DNA from: CAJBLF01 sp041663325
GTDB taxonomy: Bacteria > Patescibacteriota > Gracilibacteria > Absconditabacterales > Absconditicoccaceae
Reading direction: 5' to 3'
NCBI GenBank assembly: GCA_041663325.1
Contig: JBAZRN010000004.1
Span: forward strand, 1 to 64,000
Length of the DNA: 64,000 bases
The notes under the pieces were generated by a model. It did not search any database and was not told where the DNA came from. It saw nothing but the letters and a program-made list of their open reading frames with translations. Every line of letters starts with the position of its first letter. Position 1 is the stretch's first letter. A program made the position numbers and the translations under genes. Below, in pieces: positions 51,041-60,976 of this stretch.

Positions 51041-51484
51041 ATGGCAGGAAAAATTACTAATATTCTCAATCTCGAAGTACCAGCGGGGAAAGCGCAACCA
51101 GCGCCACCATTAGGACCTATGCTCGGAGCAAATGGGGTAAATATCGGGCAATTCATCAAAGAATTCAATGAGAAAACTATGGATCTCATGAAACAATTTG
51201 GCGGAGCCGATGTCAAAGTAAAAGCTCAACTTACTATCTATGCAGATAGATCTTTTGATCTCAAAATCGGAAGTCCCGTAACCTCAAATTTGATCCTTTG
51301 GAAACTCAATCTCAAATCATGATCAGGAGAACCAAACAAAACCAAAATCTGAAAACTTACCAGGAAAGATCTCGAAGAGATCGCTAACCTCAAAAAATGA
51401 GATATGAATACAGAAGACATCGAATCTATGATAAAATCTATCGCAGGGACAGCAAAAAATATGGGAATAGAAACTGAGAAATAA
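51041..51484 (+). CDS. rplK: 50S ribosomal protein L11
   Basis: A 147-aa protein of the GTPase centre. PAGKAQPAPPLGPMLGANGV and NIGQFIKEFNEKT are the conserved N-terminal motifs; FDLKIGSPVTSNLILWKLNL and IAGTAKNMGIE form the rRNA-binding C-terminal domain. TGA codes Gly in KSGSGEP, KIGKL and KKGDM. Confidence 0.97.
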
Positions 51485-51489
51485 AAAAA

Positions 51490-51588
51490 ATTAGTGAAAA
51501 ACGAAAAACTAATAGTGAAAAACGGTGGAATATATTTGATAAAAAGATACCAACACTATTCACTATTCACTATTCACTTTTCACTAAC
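51490..51588. repeat. AGTGAAAAGTGAA inverted-repeat element 3
   Basis: Arms TTAGTGAAAAACGAAAAACT and CACTATTCACTTTTCACTAA pair around ATATATTTGATAAAAAGAT. Element 1 has the same centre, so both derive from one sequence. It lies between rplK and rplA. Confidence 0.75.
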
Positions 51589-51653
51589 ATATGTGGGAGC
51601 CACGGCGAGCCAAGGGCGTTAATACCACTTTTAACTTATTTACAATTGAAAAA

Positions 51654-52328
51654 ATGGCAAAACATGGAAAGAAGTATCGCGAATCTGCAAAAGCAGTAGA
51701 TTCTACAAAAGTGTATTCTCTTAGTGAAGCAGTAGCTTTACTCAAAAAGTCTGGATATACAAAATTTGATGGATCAGTAGAGATCGCTATCAAAACAAAT
51801 GCAGACGCAAAGTACAATGACCAGATGATGAGAGGGACAACTATTCTTCCTCATGGGACAGGAAAAAGCAAAAGAATTGCAGTATTCACAGCAGATGAAG
51901 CTGAAGCAAAAAAAGCTTGAGCAGATGTAGTAGGTACAGAAAGTTTGCTTGCTGACATCAAAGCAGGAAAGTTTGATTTTGATGTATTGCTTACCACTCC
52001 TGAACATATCAGAGATCTTGCTCCCGTAGCTAAACAGCTTGGACCAAAAGGGCTTATGCCATCTCCAAAAGCTGGAACCGTAGTCGCAAATATACCACAG
52101 GCTGTAGCAGAATTTAAAAAAGGAAAGATGGAATTCAAACTTGATAAAACAGGAAATATCAATGCTGCAGTAGGTAGAATATCATTCACTGAAACACAAA
52201 TCGAGGAAAACATCAAAGCGTTCCTCAAAGCTTTGGAAGACAACAAACCTACCGGAGTAAAAGGAAAACTCATCAAAAAAATATTCATCGCCCCTACTAT
52301 GGGTCCTGGTATACAGATAGAAGCTTAA
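51654..52328 (+). CDS. rplA: 50S ribosomal protein L1
   Basis: A 224-aa L1-stalk protein. MAKHGKKYRESAKAVDSTKV, VEIAIKTNADAKYNDQMMRG, LGPKGLMPSPKAGTVV and KIFIAPTMGPGIQIEA are typical. Only one Gly is UGA (KKAGADVV), in line with high expression. An in-frame ATG at 51591 is upstream but the MAKHGKKY start is the family one. rplJ and rplL, which usually follow, are absent. Confidence 0.97.
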
Positions 52329-52344
52329 TAATCATTACATACAA

Positions 52345-52377
52345 AAAAATCCTCTCCTACTACAAGAGGATTTTTTA
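52345..52377 (+). terminator. Terminator after rplA
   Basis: AAATCCTCT and AGAGGATTT pair around CCTACTACA and end in T6; closes the secE-rplA cluster. Confidence 0.9.
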
Positions 52378-52400
52378 TATATGCTAAAAAAACACAAGTA

Positions 52401-52428
52401 TTGACTTATATAAGTAAATATATATAAG
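52401..52428 (+). promoter_or_regulatory. Sigma-70-like promoter
   Basis: TTGACT and TATAAG are separated by 16 bases, about 40 bp before the start at 52469. Confidence 0.5.
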
Positions 52429-52468
52429 AATAAAAACAAAAAGAAATTAACATTAAAAAATAAATAAA

Positions 52469-53089
52469 ATGAAAAAATTTAAATACAAAAAGGAAGATAT
52501 TTTATCTTCTTGGTCAGAATCACAGATAGCTCTCATTCATTTTGCAAAATCGCTCACCCAAAACGTTGAAATAATAAAGGATTGGATTCTTGCTGTTGAA
52601 GAAGGCAACTACAGAATTCCTGAGTGTAGCATTGAATTCCGTAATGAAAGAGGTATTGCAAAGAGAGAGTTTATTGAAAAAACTAATACACATGCTCTGT
52701 ATTTTGCTGACAAGTATGGTGATAGACTGACAAAAGTCTCTGCAGATTTAGATATTTTCTCCAAAAAATATCTAAGTAAATGGAATGGGTATTTGCCTGA
52801 GATAGATCTTTCACAGATGCCCAAAGAATGGGCTAGTTCTGCATCTACCGCTCAAATTCTCTATCCGTATATCAAACAATACGGAGATGAATTAAAAAAA
52901 ATTTTACTGATACGACTCAATTTACATCTAACTCATGATGAAACTTTCGTTAGTTTCTATTATGAGGAATTGAATATGCTTCTTGCAGATAATACTATAA
53001 CATTGGATGAGATTAAAAACAATCCTTGGAAGAATTATGATAATGGTTCTGGGTATAGTCTTGATAAGATGTTTGATGCTTTGAAGTAG
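52469..53089 (+). CDS. Hypothetical protein
   Basis: A 206-aa soluble protein, MKKFKYKKEDILSSWSESQI..., with five TGG Trp and seven Gly, none UGA. One CGA (LLI-CGA-LNLH) is not at a position I can judge. No motif recognised. The absence of UGA may reflect high expression or recent arrival from a standard-code genome. It has its own promoter and terminator. Confidence 0.65.
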   Translation: MKKFKYKKEDILSSWSESQIALIHFAKSLTQNVEIIKDWILAVEEGNYRIPECSIEFRNERGIAKREFIEKTNTHALYFADKYGDRLTKVSADLDIFSKKYLSKWNGYLPEIDLSQMPKEWASSASTAQILYPYIKQYGDELKKILLIRLNLHLTHDETFVSFYYEELNMLLADNTITLDEIKNNPWKNYDNGSGYSLDKMFDALK

Positions 53090-53110
53090 AATTTATAATT
53101 TTATACTTAC

Positions 53111-53140
53111 AATCTCCTCGGTTTACCTTGGGGATTTTTT
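53111..53140 (+). terminator. Terminator of the 206-aa gene
   Basis: ATCTCCTCGG-TTTA-CCTTGGGGAT forms an imperfect stem followed by T6. Confidence 0.7.
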
Positions 53141-53148
53141 AAAAAAAG

Positions 53149-53182
53149 CAGACAAGCTTTTATGCAAGTCTGTTTTTTTTGT
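53149..53182. terminator. Second terminator, near-duplicate of 54046-54077
   Basis: AGCAGACAAGC and GCAAGTCTG pair with flanking A and T runs, so it could work in both directions. Almost the same sequence recurs after the next gene. Confidence 0.7.
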
Positions 53183-53238
53183 ATAGACAGAATTTAGCTA
53201 TTTTTTGGATTCCGAAGCAAAATTTAGGTGAACCGTAT

Positions 53239-53266
53239 TTGACAAATAAAGATAAATATTTATAAT
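53239..53266 (+). promoter_or_regulatory. Promoter with TTGACAAATAAA motif
   Basis: TTGACA and TATAAT are separated by 16 bases. Transcription should start near 53273, almost at an ATG (53276), so initiation at the ATG 53324 is more likely. Confidence 0.75.
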
Positions 53267-53323
53267 TAAATATTAATGTACAAAAATATAATCCATATTA
53301 TTTTATTTACTAATAAAATTCAA

Positions 53324-53986
53324 ATGATTGATAAAAAAAAATTAGTTATATCCAAAGATATTCATAAAATCACAACTGCACTGCAAAGTACTCTTAATGC
53401 TATTGATGCCAATAAAAAAAAAGAAATAATTGAAACCATGCTTTTTGATGATAAAACAATGTTTACTAATGAAGCTAGTCCAGTAATGGAAAAAATAGAA
53501 AAAAAAGTTGATATTGAAAAGGTGTGGCTGGAAGAATTTAAACACTTAGATACTGCATATAATGAATGAAATACTTCATATATAGAACAAAATGTTAATA
53601 AGGAGGTAGATGGATTGGTAGATATGTTGGAAACAAGAACAAAAAGATCAGATTTTTTACCATATATCGTAAATATACGAAAGAAAAGTAGATTATCAGA
53701 CAATTATAAAAAACATATCATTTCAATCTTAAAATCTTTCAAAGAAAGATTGCAATCAGATTCGGTTTTAGCTGACAACTATATCAGGGCAATATCACGT
53801 GATTGAGTATTGATAGATCATATATTATGAAAGGGATATCAGATACTATACGGAGAAATTTTAGACAAGAAACTAAATGAGATTAGAGAATGAGAACATC
53901 CTAGAATGGTGATTTCTCAAGATGTTGCATGATTAGAGTTGCAATATATTATAGATGTTATGGAGAGATCTACTAAAATTATATAA
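53324..53986 (+). CDS. Hypothetical cytoplasmic protein
   Basis: A 220-aa charged, helical protein with starts at 53324 or, leaderless, 53276 (236 aa). Lys/Asp/Glu-rich; segments such as MIDKKKLVISKDIHKITTAL and KAPRSDFLPYIVN-like stretches show no known domain. UGA-Gly appears five times in the C-terminal half. The gene is bracketed by near-identical terminator repeats. Not recognised. Confidence 0.6.
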
Positions 53987-54045
53987 ATTAAATTTGAAAA
54001 ATAAAGAATTCCGAGCATAATCAATTCGATTATAAATCATAAAAA

Positions 54046-54077
54046 AGCAGACAAGCAATCACGCAAGTCTGTTTTTT
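54046..54077 (+). terminator. Terminator, near-duplicate of 53149-53182
   Basis: AGCAGACAAGC-AATCAC-GCAAGTCTG then T6. It closes the 220-aa gene. Confidence 0.75.
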
Positions 54078-54097
54078 CTATATAACTAAATAGTACT

Positions 54098-54128
54098 TTG
54101 AGCTTTAGGCTTTAAGCTTATAGCTTCT
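54098..54128. repeat. AGCTTTAAGCTT-type repeat
   Basis: TTGAGCTTTAGGCTTTAAGC TTATAGCTTCTT overlaps the ftsX stop; another copy (55099-55141) lies before its start, so ftsX is bracketed by them. Confidence 0.6.
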
Positions 54129-55098
54129 TATTCAGCGCACGTGCAAAGAAATATGAGAATCCGAATCCTACTCATGCTACGACTATGATTTCTGCTAGGA
54201 AAATACCTATAATCAACGCTACATTACTAAACACGCTCCAAAGTGTCACATTGAAAAGGCTATATATATAGTAGTTGATAGTGATTCAACTGATAAGCAA
54301 CAAAGCCAAACAGATAAGGAAAGAAAATCAGAGGACATTCACCGTTAACGCTACAAATCATTGCATAATCTGGCTGTAAGTCGCTCATAATATTTTTTTG
54401 ACTTCAAGTTCTCTATGAAAAGTATGGAAAATATTTTTGAGCAAAAATCATAAGAATGAGAGGATAATAGCAAATAAGATAGCGATGATAACATAAGAAA
54501 GTCACACGACAAAGTTACTTAAATTGATAATGGTAAGAACTCTGTTTTCTTGTTGTTTAAGGGTTGATCATGCATCTATATCTTTGGTGTTGAGGATAAT
54601 ATCCTTGTTTTCGAGAATGATCGTTTTGAGTGACTCATATTTACTATCACTATCAAACATAACATACAAAGTAGCTGGCAAGGGATTATCTATACCAAAT
54701 TTTTGAAAATTGCTGACCACATCAGGGATTTTTTTCTCCAAGAACGCTAATGCGTCGTCTTTGGATGAAAACATTACCTTGAGTCCTTTACTTTCCAGCT
54801 CATCTTTAAGGGTTATTACTTTTTTATAGATTTCATTGGTTTGAGTCGTATCTTCTTTGATATAGAAATACATACCAAGTCTATCTTTGAGCTGTCCCGT
54901 GAATTGATTAGCATACAAAGATACTCACAAAAATATGTTTAAAAGAAACAATAAGAATCAAATAAAAATACTCACTCAGAAGATATGTGTCCAGGAAGTT
55001 TTGAGGAGTGACGCGATATCATGTTTGAAGATTTTTGACAGTGAACTTTTGAGCATTTTATTAAGAGGAAGATAATAAATGACTTTGATTAGCTTCAT
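54118..55098 (-). CDS. ftsX: Cell division protein FtsX
   Basis: A 326-aa four-helix membrane protein that with FtsE activates peptidoglycan hydrolases at the septum. Helix 1 is near residues 38-62, then an extracellular domain with GMYFYIKEDTTQTNEIYKKV and KVMFSSKDDALAFLEKKIPD. The C-terminal helices follow HRELEVKKILGATYSQI, the FtsX coupling-helix motif. UGA-Gly is needed in several helices. ftsE is not adjacent. Start may be 55098 or the internal ATG 55056. Confidence 0.9.
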
Positions 55099-55140
55099 AA
55101 TTAGCTTTAAGCTTCAGGCTTTCTGCTTTGGGCTAAAAGT
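55099..55140. repeat. AGCTTTAAGCTT-type repeat
   Basis: AGCTTTAAGCTTCAGGCTTT and CTGCTTTGGGCTAAAAG; the same family as at 60925 and 54098. Confidence 0.6.
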
Positions 55141-55761
55141 TTATTTCTTAAACATATGTTGGGTGGTAATAAATTTCTCGAATAAAGAGATCTTCTGATC
55201 ATAGAAATCCATACCTTTATCAATAGTCTGTAATTTTTCACGATGTTTATAAAAATATTTGATCATGTCTTTTGCTTTTTTATATTTATGTTCGAGGATA
55301 TAGAGCTCAATAAGATTATAAATGACTTCTGCGTCATTTCCGTTGACATGAAACGCATCCTTGATGAAATGAAGTCACTTTTCTCTATTGCCATATCGAT
55401 ATTCACAGAGTCCGTAGCATCTAAGGATCTCATGATTTTCTGCTTTGGTAAGTTCTAGTGCTTGCTGAAGATACTTTTTTGCTTCCATTCGATGATTCTT
55501 TTCCATTTCAAGCACTCATTTGATATAGAGACCAAGCGGATCAGTATTGTTTTTTCTCGCATTCAAAAAATCTATCGCTTTAGTAGCTTTACTGATTTCA
55601 CCTTTTCTATATTGGATGTCAGTTACTTGCAAAAGCGCATCCTCATTATTAGGATCCTTAAAAAGGATGGTGTTTACTTTTTTGATAGCTTCGTCAAATT
55701 TTCATAACTCTTTGAGTTCTTCTATCTCATTGATAAGAGAATCAGGGATATACGTAGGCAT
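55141..55761 (-). CDS. TPR-repeat protein
   Basis: A 206-aa protein of about five helical pairs. NHWMEAKKYLQQALELTKAE, LRCYGLCEYWYGNREKGLHF and IYNLIELYILEHKYKKAKDM fit tetratricopeptide repeats, with Trp (CGA) at the usual TPR aromatic position in the first two. It probably bridges proteins in a complex. It lies between ftsX and htrA on the same strand, so a cell-envelope role is possible. Confidence 0.8.
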
Positions 55762-55910
55762 ACTATCAAATCATGAAATAAATAGCTTGATACTCAAGTG
55801 TACTCAAGAAAGTGCCTATTTTCAAATTTTCTTAGCGTAATGAAAGTATTCAGATTTACATTTGTAGAAATAATGGCATAATTATGCAGATTTCAAGAAA
55901 AAACGAAAAA

Positions 55911-57038
55911 TTACTGAGGTTTTCCTCCCAAAAGGACATTAAATTTTAGTTTTTCTCAATTTCTAAGAACGTCTACACTAATAATATCACCAGGAATATA
56001 GGTATAGAGCTGATAAAGGAAGGGGAGTTGGTTGGTGATTTCTTTGCCATTGATAGCGAAAATGATATCTCCTATTTTAATACCCGCTTCCCATGCTGGC
56101 AAATCAGTAAGTACATCTTTGATGGCAATACCAGTACCATTACTTTCTGTATATTGGATACCGACGATAGGTCTCACTATCTTTCCGAAATTTTCTATAG
56201 ATTTGATCGTACTCTTCAAAAATTCTTGGCTGATCGGCAAAGCAAACGCTATACCTTCTCCTTCAGTGATAGCAGTAGTGATGCCAAGAACATTGCCTTG
56301 GATATCCAAAAGAGGACCGCCGCTATTTCAAGGATTTACGAGTGCGTCCGTCTGATACAGTCAGATATATATATTATTTTTATTGATAGTAAGTTGTTTA
56401 TTTTTTCCTCAGATGATGCCCATAGTTACGTTATTAGTATAGGTAGAAAGCGAATTTCATATAGCTAGAGCAAATTGACCTATATCCACGTGAGTATCCA
56501 AAGGAAGGAAAGGAGCAGGAATAAGATCAGTAGCTGGTTTTCCGTCAGAATCTATAATTTTTAAAATCGCTATATCCAAAAAATCATCAAACCAGACTTT
56601 ATCTACAGTATATATTTTGCCATCATATAAGGTAACAGAATATTTGGCAGTAGTGTCTTGCACGACATGTTTATTGGTGAGAATGTAGCCTTGTTTGGAA
56701 ACGATTATACCGCTTCATCATCCTACTTTAGCAGTTTGCTGCTGAATACTTCCTGGACTATTAAGTTGAGAAGGGTCATCCATATACAGTTTTATATCTT
56801 TGCTTATGGTAATATTTACGACAGATTTTTGTGCGGTAGCGATAGTCGATACAAGAGAGGATTGTAATGCTAAGAAATTAGATTTTTTTATATCCTCTAC
56901 TTTACTTCCCATGCTGGATTCCATTGAAATTCATAAGCTAGTAAGTTTACTTTTAGTGATTCACCATACGATAATGCTTCCAAGAAACACAAGAAAAACA
57001 TTAAAAACAACGAGCAGGATAATATGTTTTTTTTGCAT
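55911..57038 (-). CDS. htrA: HtrA/DegP-type serine protease
   Basis: A 375-aa trypsin-like protease with an N-terminal membrane helix (ILLVVFNVFLVFLGSIIVWG). Catalytic triad: His in YILTNKHVVQD, Asp in DFLDIAILKI, Ser in LVNPGNSGGPLLD. One PDZ domain follows (VGIQYTESNGTGIAIKDVLT to DVLRN); a second is absent, as in DegS or Gram-positive HtrA. It degrades misfolded envelope proteins. Gly next to the catalytic Ser and others are UGA. Confidence 0.95.
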
Positions 57039-57072
57039 GTATTAAGAGGGCAATATACTAAATATTAATCAT

Positions 57073-59751
57073 CTAAGCTTCTATATCTTGATTTTCTGGA
57101 GTCTCCTGTTTATCATCAGAAATCTTTTGTTCTAGCTTTTCGGCTTCTTTTTCAGCCTTTTTCCTTTCTTCTTTGTACTTAAGATTTTCGTCTTTTTCTT
57201 CTCGTGGTCTATAGATGACATCAATATCTTTGTCTACCATTTTTGCTAATGGAGTTTCCGTTTCATCAAGATGGATATCATTGGAATGTAGGGTCTTGAT
57301 AGTGCTATCTTTAAATCTGATCCTGATCGCTCATTCGATGATACTTATTCCGCCCTCAAGGATTTCTTTGCCAGTCATAACTACCTGACCTTTTTTTGCT
57401 CTTTTTCGTATTTTAAGGTCTTCGAGGCTGAGGAGCTTACCATTTTTATTTGCATGAATAAGAATAAATGGCTCACTTTTATGTAAAAACATATTTGCTA
57501 CTTCATCACCTTCTTGAAGCTCAATAGATTTGACTCATCCAGCGGTTTTTCCCATAGGTCTGAGATTACTGCTTTTGAAAAGCAGCATCCATCCATGTTT
57601 CGTCAAAATACCGATATTATCAGTATCATTCACTGCCTCCACACTCAATATTTTTTCTTTATCTGCAAGTTTCATGATTACGGTAGGAAACTTTTTGAAC
57701 GAAAGCACAAGTTCTTTATTGATTTTTTTAATGCTATTTTGATTGGTAAGGAATACGAGATGATGATAGTCGAAATGTAGCGTCTTAGCAAACACAATCT
57801 TTCATTTGAGTCAGAAATGTTCGTTTAAGTTTATTGCGTTTTGTTTCATAGCGAAACTTCAAAAATCTTTCAATCTTTGCACTACTAATTCACCGATGTC
57901 GGTAATTACAATTAATTTATCTTGGTTGTGCGTATAGATGAGATCCATTGTTTCTTCAGGTATTGCCTGGATTCTAGACTGATACAAAATTCTGATGCTA
58001 TAATCATTTCCAATTCGAACGATGACATCTTCTTTAACTTTATCGGCGGTATCCATAAATGCTTTGAGGCTTCCGGAAACATTATATACACTGGTGTCTT
58101 GAGAAAGATCAGTTTTTCTTTCATCTCCGTAATGTTTTTTCATATATTTAAATTCATCTTTGATCACTCCATCAAGTTTTTCTGGATGATCGATGATATC
58201 CTGAAGTTCTTCGATAAGTTTTTTTTTCTCTTCTATTTCATCAATAACTTTTTGGATTTCTAAGCCAACCAATGATTGCAATCTCATCATCAAGATATAT
58301 TCTGATTGCATTTCTGAAAATTCAAATTTTTTCATCAGATTATCTTTCGCGTCTTGTTTGGTATCAGATTTTTTAATCGTTTCAATGACGGCATCAATGA
58401 CATCAATGGCCTTTTTCAATCATTTAAGGATATGCAATCTATCTTTTGCTTTATTAAATTGGAATACTGATCTGCGGTAGACGACAGACCTTCTAAAGGT
58501 CACAAACTCCATCAAAAGATCCTTGATATTCAAGAGCCTTGGTTGCTTACCAGCTTCTATAAGTGATACATTATTGATATTAAATGCACATTGCAACTCT
58601 GTATATTTGTAGAGTTCTACTAAAATCTTGTTGGCATCAATGCCAGATTTGAGGTAGATAGCTATTCTGATTTTATTTTTGCTTGATTCGTCTCTCATAT
58701 CTGAGATACCTTCTATTTTTTTATCTACAACCAATTCACCGATTTTAGAAACCAGAGTAGACTTGTTTACTACATAAGGAATTTCATCAATAATGATCAT
58801 ATTTCCATGTTTATTTGATTCTACATGCGTTTTCCCTCTCATAATGATACCTCATTTCCCTTTTTTATAGACTTCTTTGATATTGTTGCTATCATAGATA
58901 ATACCTCATGTAGGAAAATCCGGACCTTTGATGATTTCCATAATTTCGTCGATAGTTACTACTGAGAAATCTGAAGAATTGGCTGAAGAATCTGCTGAAT
59001 TGTCTGATACATCTGACGTATTTCATAGAATTTTATCATCAATAATATTAGTTGCTTTGATCCCCTCAACAACTCCATCCTGTCAGATTTTTCAGGTTTT
59101 TTTCAGATTCTTTTTCAAAGGTTTTCATTCTTTCTCAAGCAACAGCAAGGCAGCGTCGAGGACTTCGTTCAAGTTATGCGGCGCCATGTTTGTTGCCATA
59201 CCAACTGCGATACCCATAGTACCGTTACAGAGATGATTTGGAAACTTTGTAGGAAGCATAATAGGTTCTTGTAAACTTCCATCAAAATTATCTCTTCGAT
59301 CAATGGTATCTTGTTCGATATCTGTAAGCATTTCTTCGGCTATTTTAGTCAATCTCGCTTCTGTATATCTCATCGCTGCAGGTCCATCACCATCTATAGA
59401 TCAAAAGTTTCCTTGTCCATCGACTAATGGATATCTAAATGCCCATGGTTGCGCCATACGCACCATTGCTTCGTAGATACTGCTATCTCCATGCGGATGA
59501 TATTTTCCCATAACTTCTCAGACAATTCTCGCTGATTTTTTATGTTTCTGATTGAAAAAATTATTCATCTGATACATTCAGAAAAGAATTCTTCTCAATA
59601 CCGGCTTGAATCCATCTCTGGTATCAGGCAACGCACGCGATACAATTACAGACATCGCATATTCGATATACGATTTGGAAATTTCGTCCTCAATAGAATG
59701 TGGGGTAACTGTTCATATAGCAATTACTTTATCATCTTGTTCATTCTTCAT
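57073..59751 (-). CDS. gyrA: DNA gyrase subunit A
   Basis: An 892-aa subunit that cuts and rejoins DNA. Start: EDEISKSYIEYAMSVIVSRA, RRILFGMYQM, GKYHPHGDSSIYEAM, and the active-site Tyr in AAMRYTEARLTKIA. EQDTIDWRDNFDGSLQEPI has Trp as CGA at 59296-59298. The C-terminus carries the beta-pinwheel repeats and ends in an acidic Glu/Lys/Gln tail. UGA codes Gly in LFGMYQ and NFGSIDGDG. Confidence 0.97.
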
Positions 59752-59799
59752 AGATATACTAATAAACAATTAAAAGATTGATGGATGTTGAATTATGAT

Positions 59800-60020
59800 T
59801 TTTTAGACTTTACGCTTTCAGCTTTATGCTAATTTAATAAAGACAAAAAAACTTCAAGGCAAACGGCCCCAAAAGTTTTATATGCTTTTTTACACAAAAA
59901 ATATAGGAAAAACAAACAGAAATTCAACGCTTTCGTGCTATCAACAATTGACAAAAAACGAAAAAGAATTAGATTATTAAAAACTTAGCTTATATTAGAA
60001 GCTTAGATCTAAGCTTCTAA
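59800..60020. repeat. Spacer with palindromes and AGCTTT repeats
   Basis: No gene in the 289-bp gap. It holds CGCTTTCAGCTTTATGCTAA (AGCTTT family) and, at 59997-60018, the perfect 22-base palindrome made of AGAAGCTTAGA and TCTAAGCTTCT, followed by two more GCTTCTAA units. Confidence 0.65.
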
Positions 60021-60040
60021 GCTTCTAAAGTCCTAAGTCT

Positions 60041-60304
60041 CTATTTCTTCTTTTTAGCGGGTTTTTTTGCTTTTGTACCACATGAACCGCAGCATTTTTT
60101 AGCGGGAAGCGCCTTTTTGTTAGGTTTACCTGTTAATGCAGGTTTAGCAAGTCCAAACATACTGCTTAGCGTTGGCATAGGATACTTTTTAGCGAAATCA
60201 TTGAATTTTTTAACATCAGAAAACTCCTTAGAAACTTTTTTTTCTTTGCCATTGATGTTTTCATAATACATGAATTTACCTTGAAATTTACTTGTAGTAG
60301 CCAT
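60041..60304 (-). CDS. Small Lys-rich protein with CCGSCG motif
   Basis: An 87-aa basic protein: MATTSKFQGKFMYYENINGK, an KFNDFAKKYPMPTLSSMFG segment, then a Lys/Pro/Ala-rich tail containing KKCCGSCGTKAKKPAKKKK. The Cys cluster could bind a metal; the basic tail could bind nucleic acid. No UGA-Gly among its Gly. Start at MATT is preferred over an upstream ATG. Function unknown. Confidence 0.6.
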   Translation of the reverse strand: MATTSKFQGKFMYYENINGKEKKVSKEFSDVKKFNDFAKKYPMPTLSSMFGLAKPALTGKPNKKALPAKKCCGSCGTKAKKPAKKKK

Positions 60305-60370
60305 TTTTTTATTTTTTGTTATAAAGATAAAAAACAAGTACATAATAGGAAAAAAGAAAATAAAATCAAG

Positions 60371-60396
60371 AAAAAAACCAGGATAAAACATCCTGG
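60371..60396 (-). terminator. Terminator of the 60414 gene
   Basis: On the minus strand CCAGGAT and ATCCTGG form a 7-bp stem with GTTTT loop, followed by T7. Confidence 0.8.
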
Positions 60397-60413
60397 CGCA
60401 CGTGGGGTTTTGC

Positions 60414-60806
60414 TTATTCAAGCATATATGCTTGAAATGTTTGTTTCATCGTTTCTGGTACACATCCAGAAACTTTGATAAATTTTAGGAAATTTTGTTG
60501 TAGTATTTTTTCAATCTTACGTGTAGAAGCAATAAAATAAATATCACCCACTACCAATGAAATTACGTGTACATTACCATTGACCCGATTGTAATCTATA
60601 ATTAGTTCAAAAATATTCGAGTGCAATACAATTTCGAAGTAAGTGTTTTTTGAATTTTTAAGACAAAACACTTCTTCTGTTATTTTTCTTGTTTCTTCCT
60701 TTAATATATTATATCCAGCATGTGAAATAAAATTCCTCACTATCCTGGCAGCCAATTCTAGGCTTATTTTTTTTGTTAAAGTAATCGCATATTTTTTTGT
60801 TTTCAT
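60414..60806 (-). CDS. Hypothetical protein
   Basis: A 130-aa soluble alpha/beta-looking protein (ISLELAARIVRNFISHAGYN, TYFEIVLHSNIFELIIDYNR, VHVISLVVGDIYFIASTRK). No motif recognised. Ends at a strong terminator. Confidence 0.6.
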   Translation of the reverse strand: MKTKKYAITLTKKISLELAARIVRNFISHAGYNILKEETRKITEEVFCLKNSKNTYFEIVLHSNIFELIIDYNRVNGNVHVISLVVGDIYFIASTRKIEKILQQNFLKFIKVSGCVPETMKQTFQAYMLE

Positions 60807-60885
60807 AATGCTTTATTTATGTTTATGACAGCATATTAATAAAATAAAGATAAAAGTCAAACAAATATACTACATTAACTAAAAT

Positions 60886-60914
60886 TTGACAAATAAACTA
60901 TTTTCCTATATAAT
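60886..60914 (+). promoter_or_regulatory. Promoter with TTGACAAATAAA motif
   Basis: TTGACA and TATAAT, both perfect, are 17 bases apart. It precedes the KefB-type gene by about 60 bp; an AGCTTT repeat (60925-60970) lies in the leader. Confidence 0.75.
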
Positions 60915-60976
60915 TAGATACAAGCAGAAAGCCAAAAGCTTTAAGCTTCAAGCTTTAATCTTTACGCTAATATAGT

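Noticed and set aside
52469..53089. Clear horizontal transfer of the 206-aa gene
   Set aside because: Lack of UGA and use of TGG for Trp are suggestive, but low Gly count and possible high expression explain it as well; no homologue could be identified.
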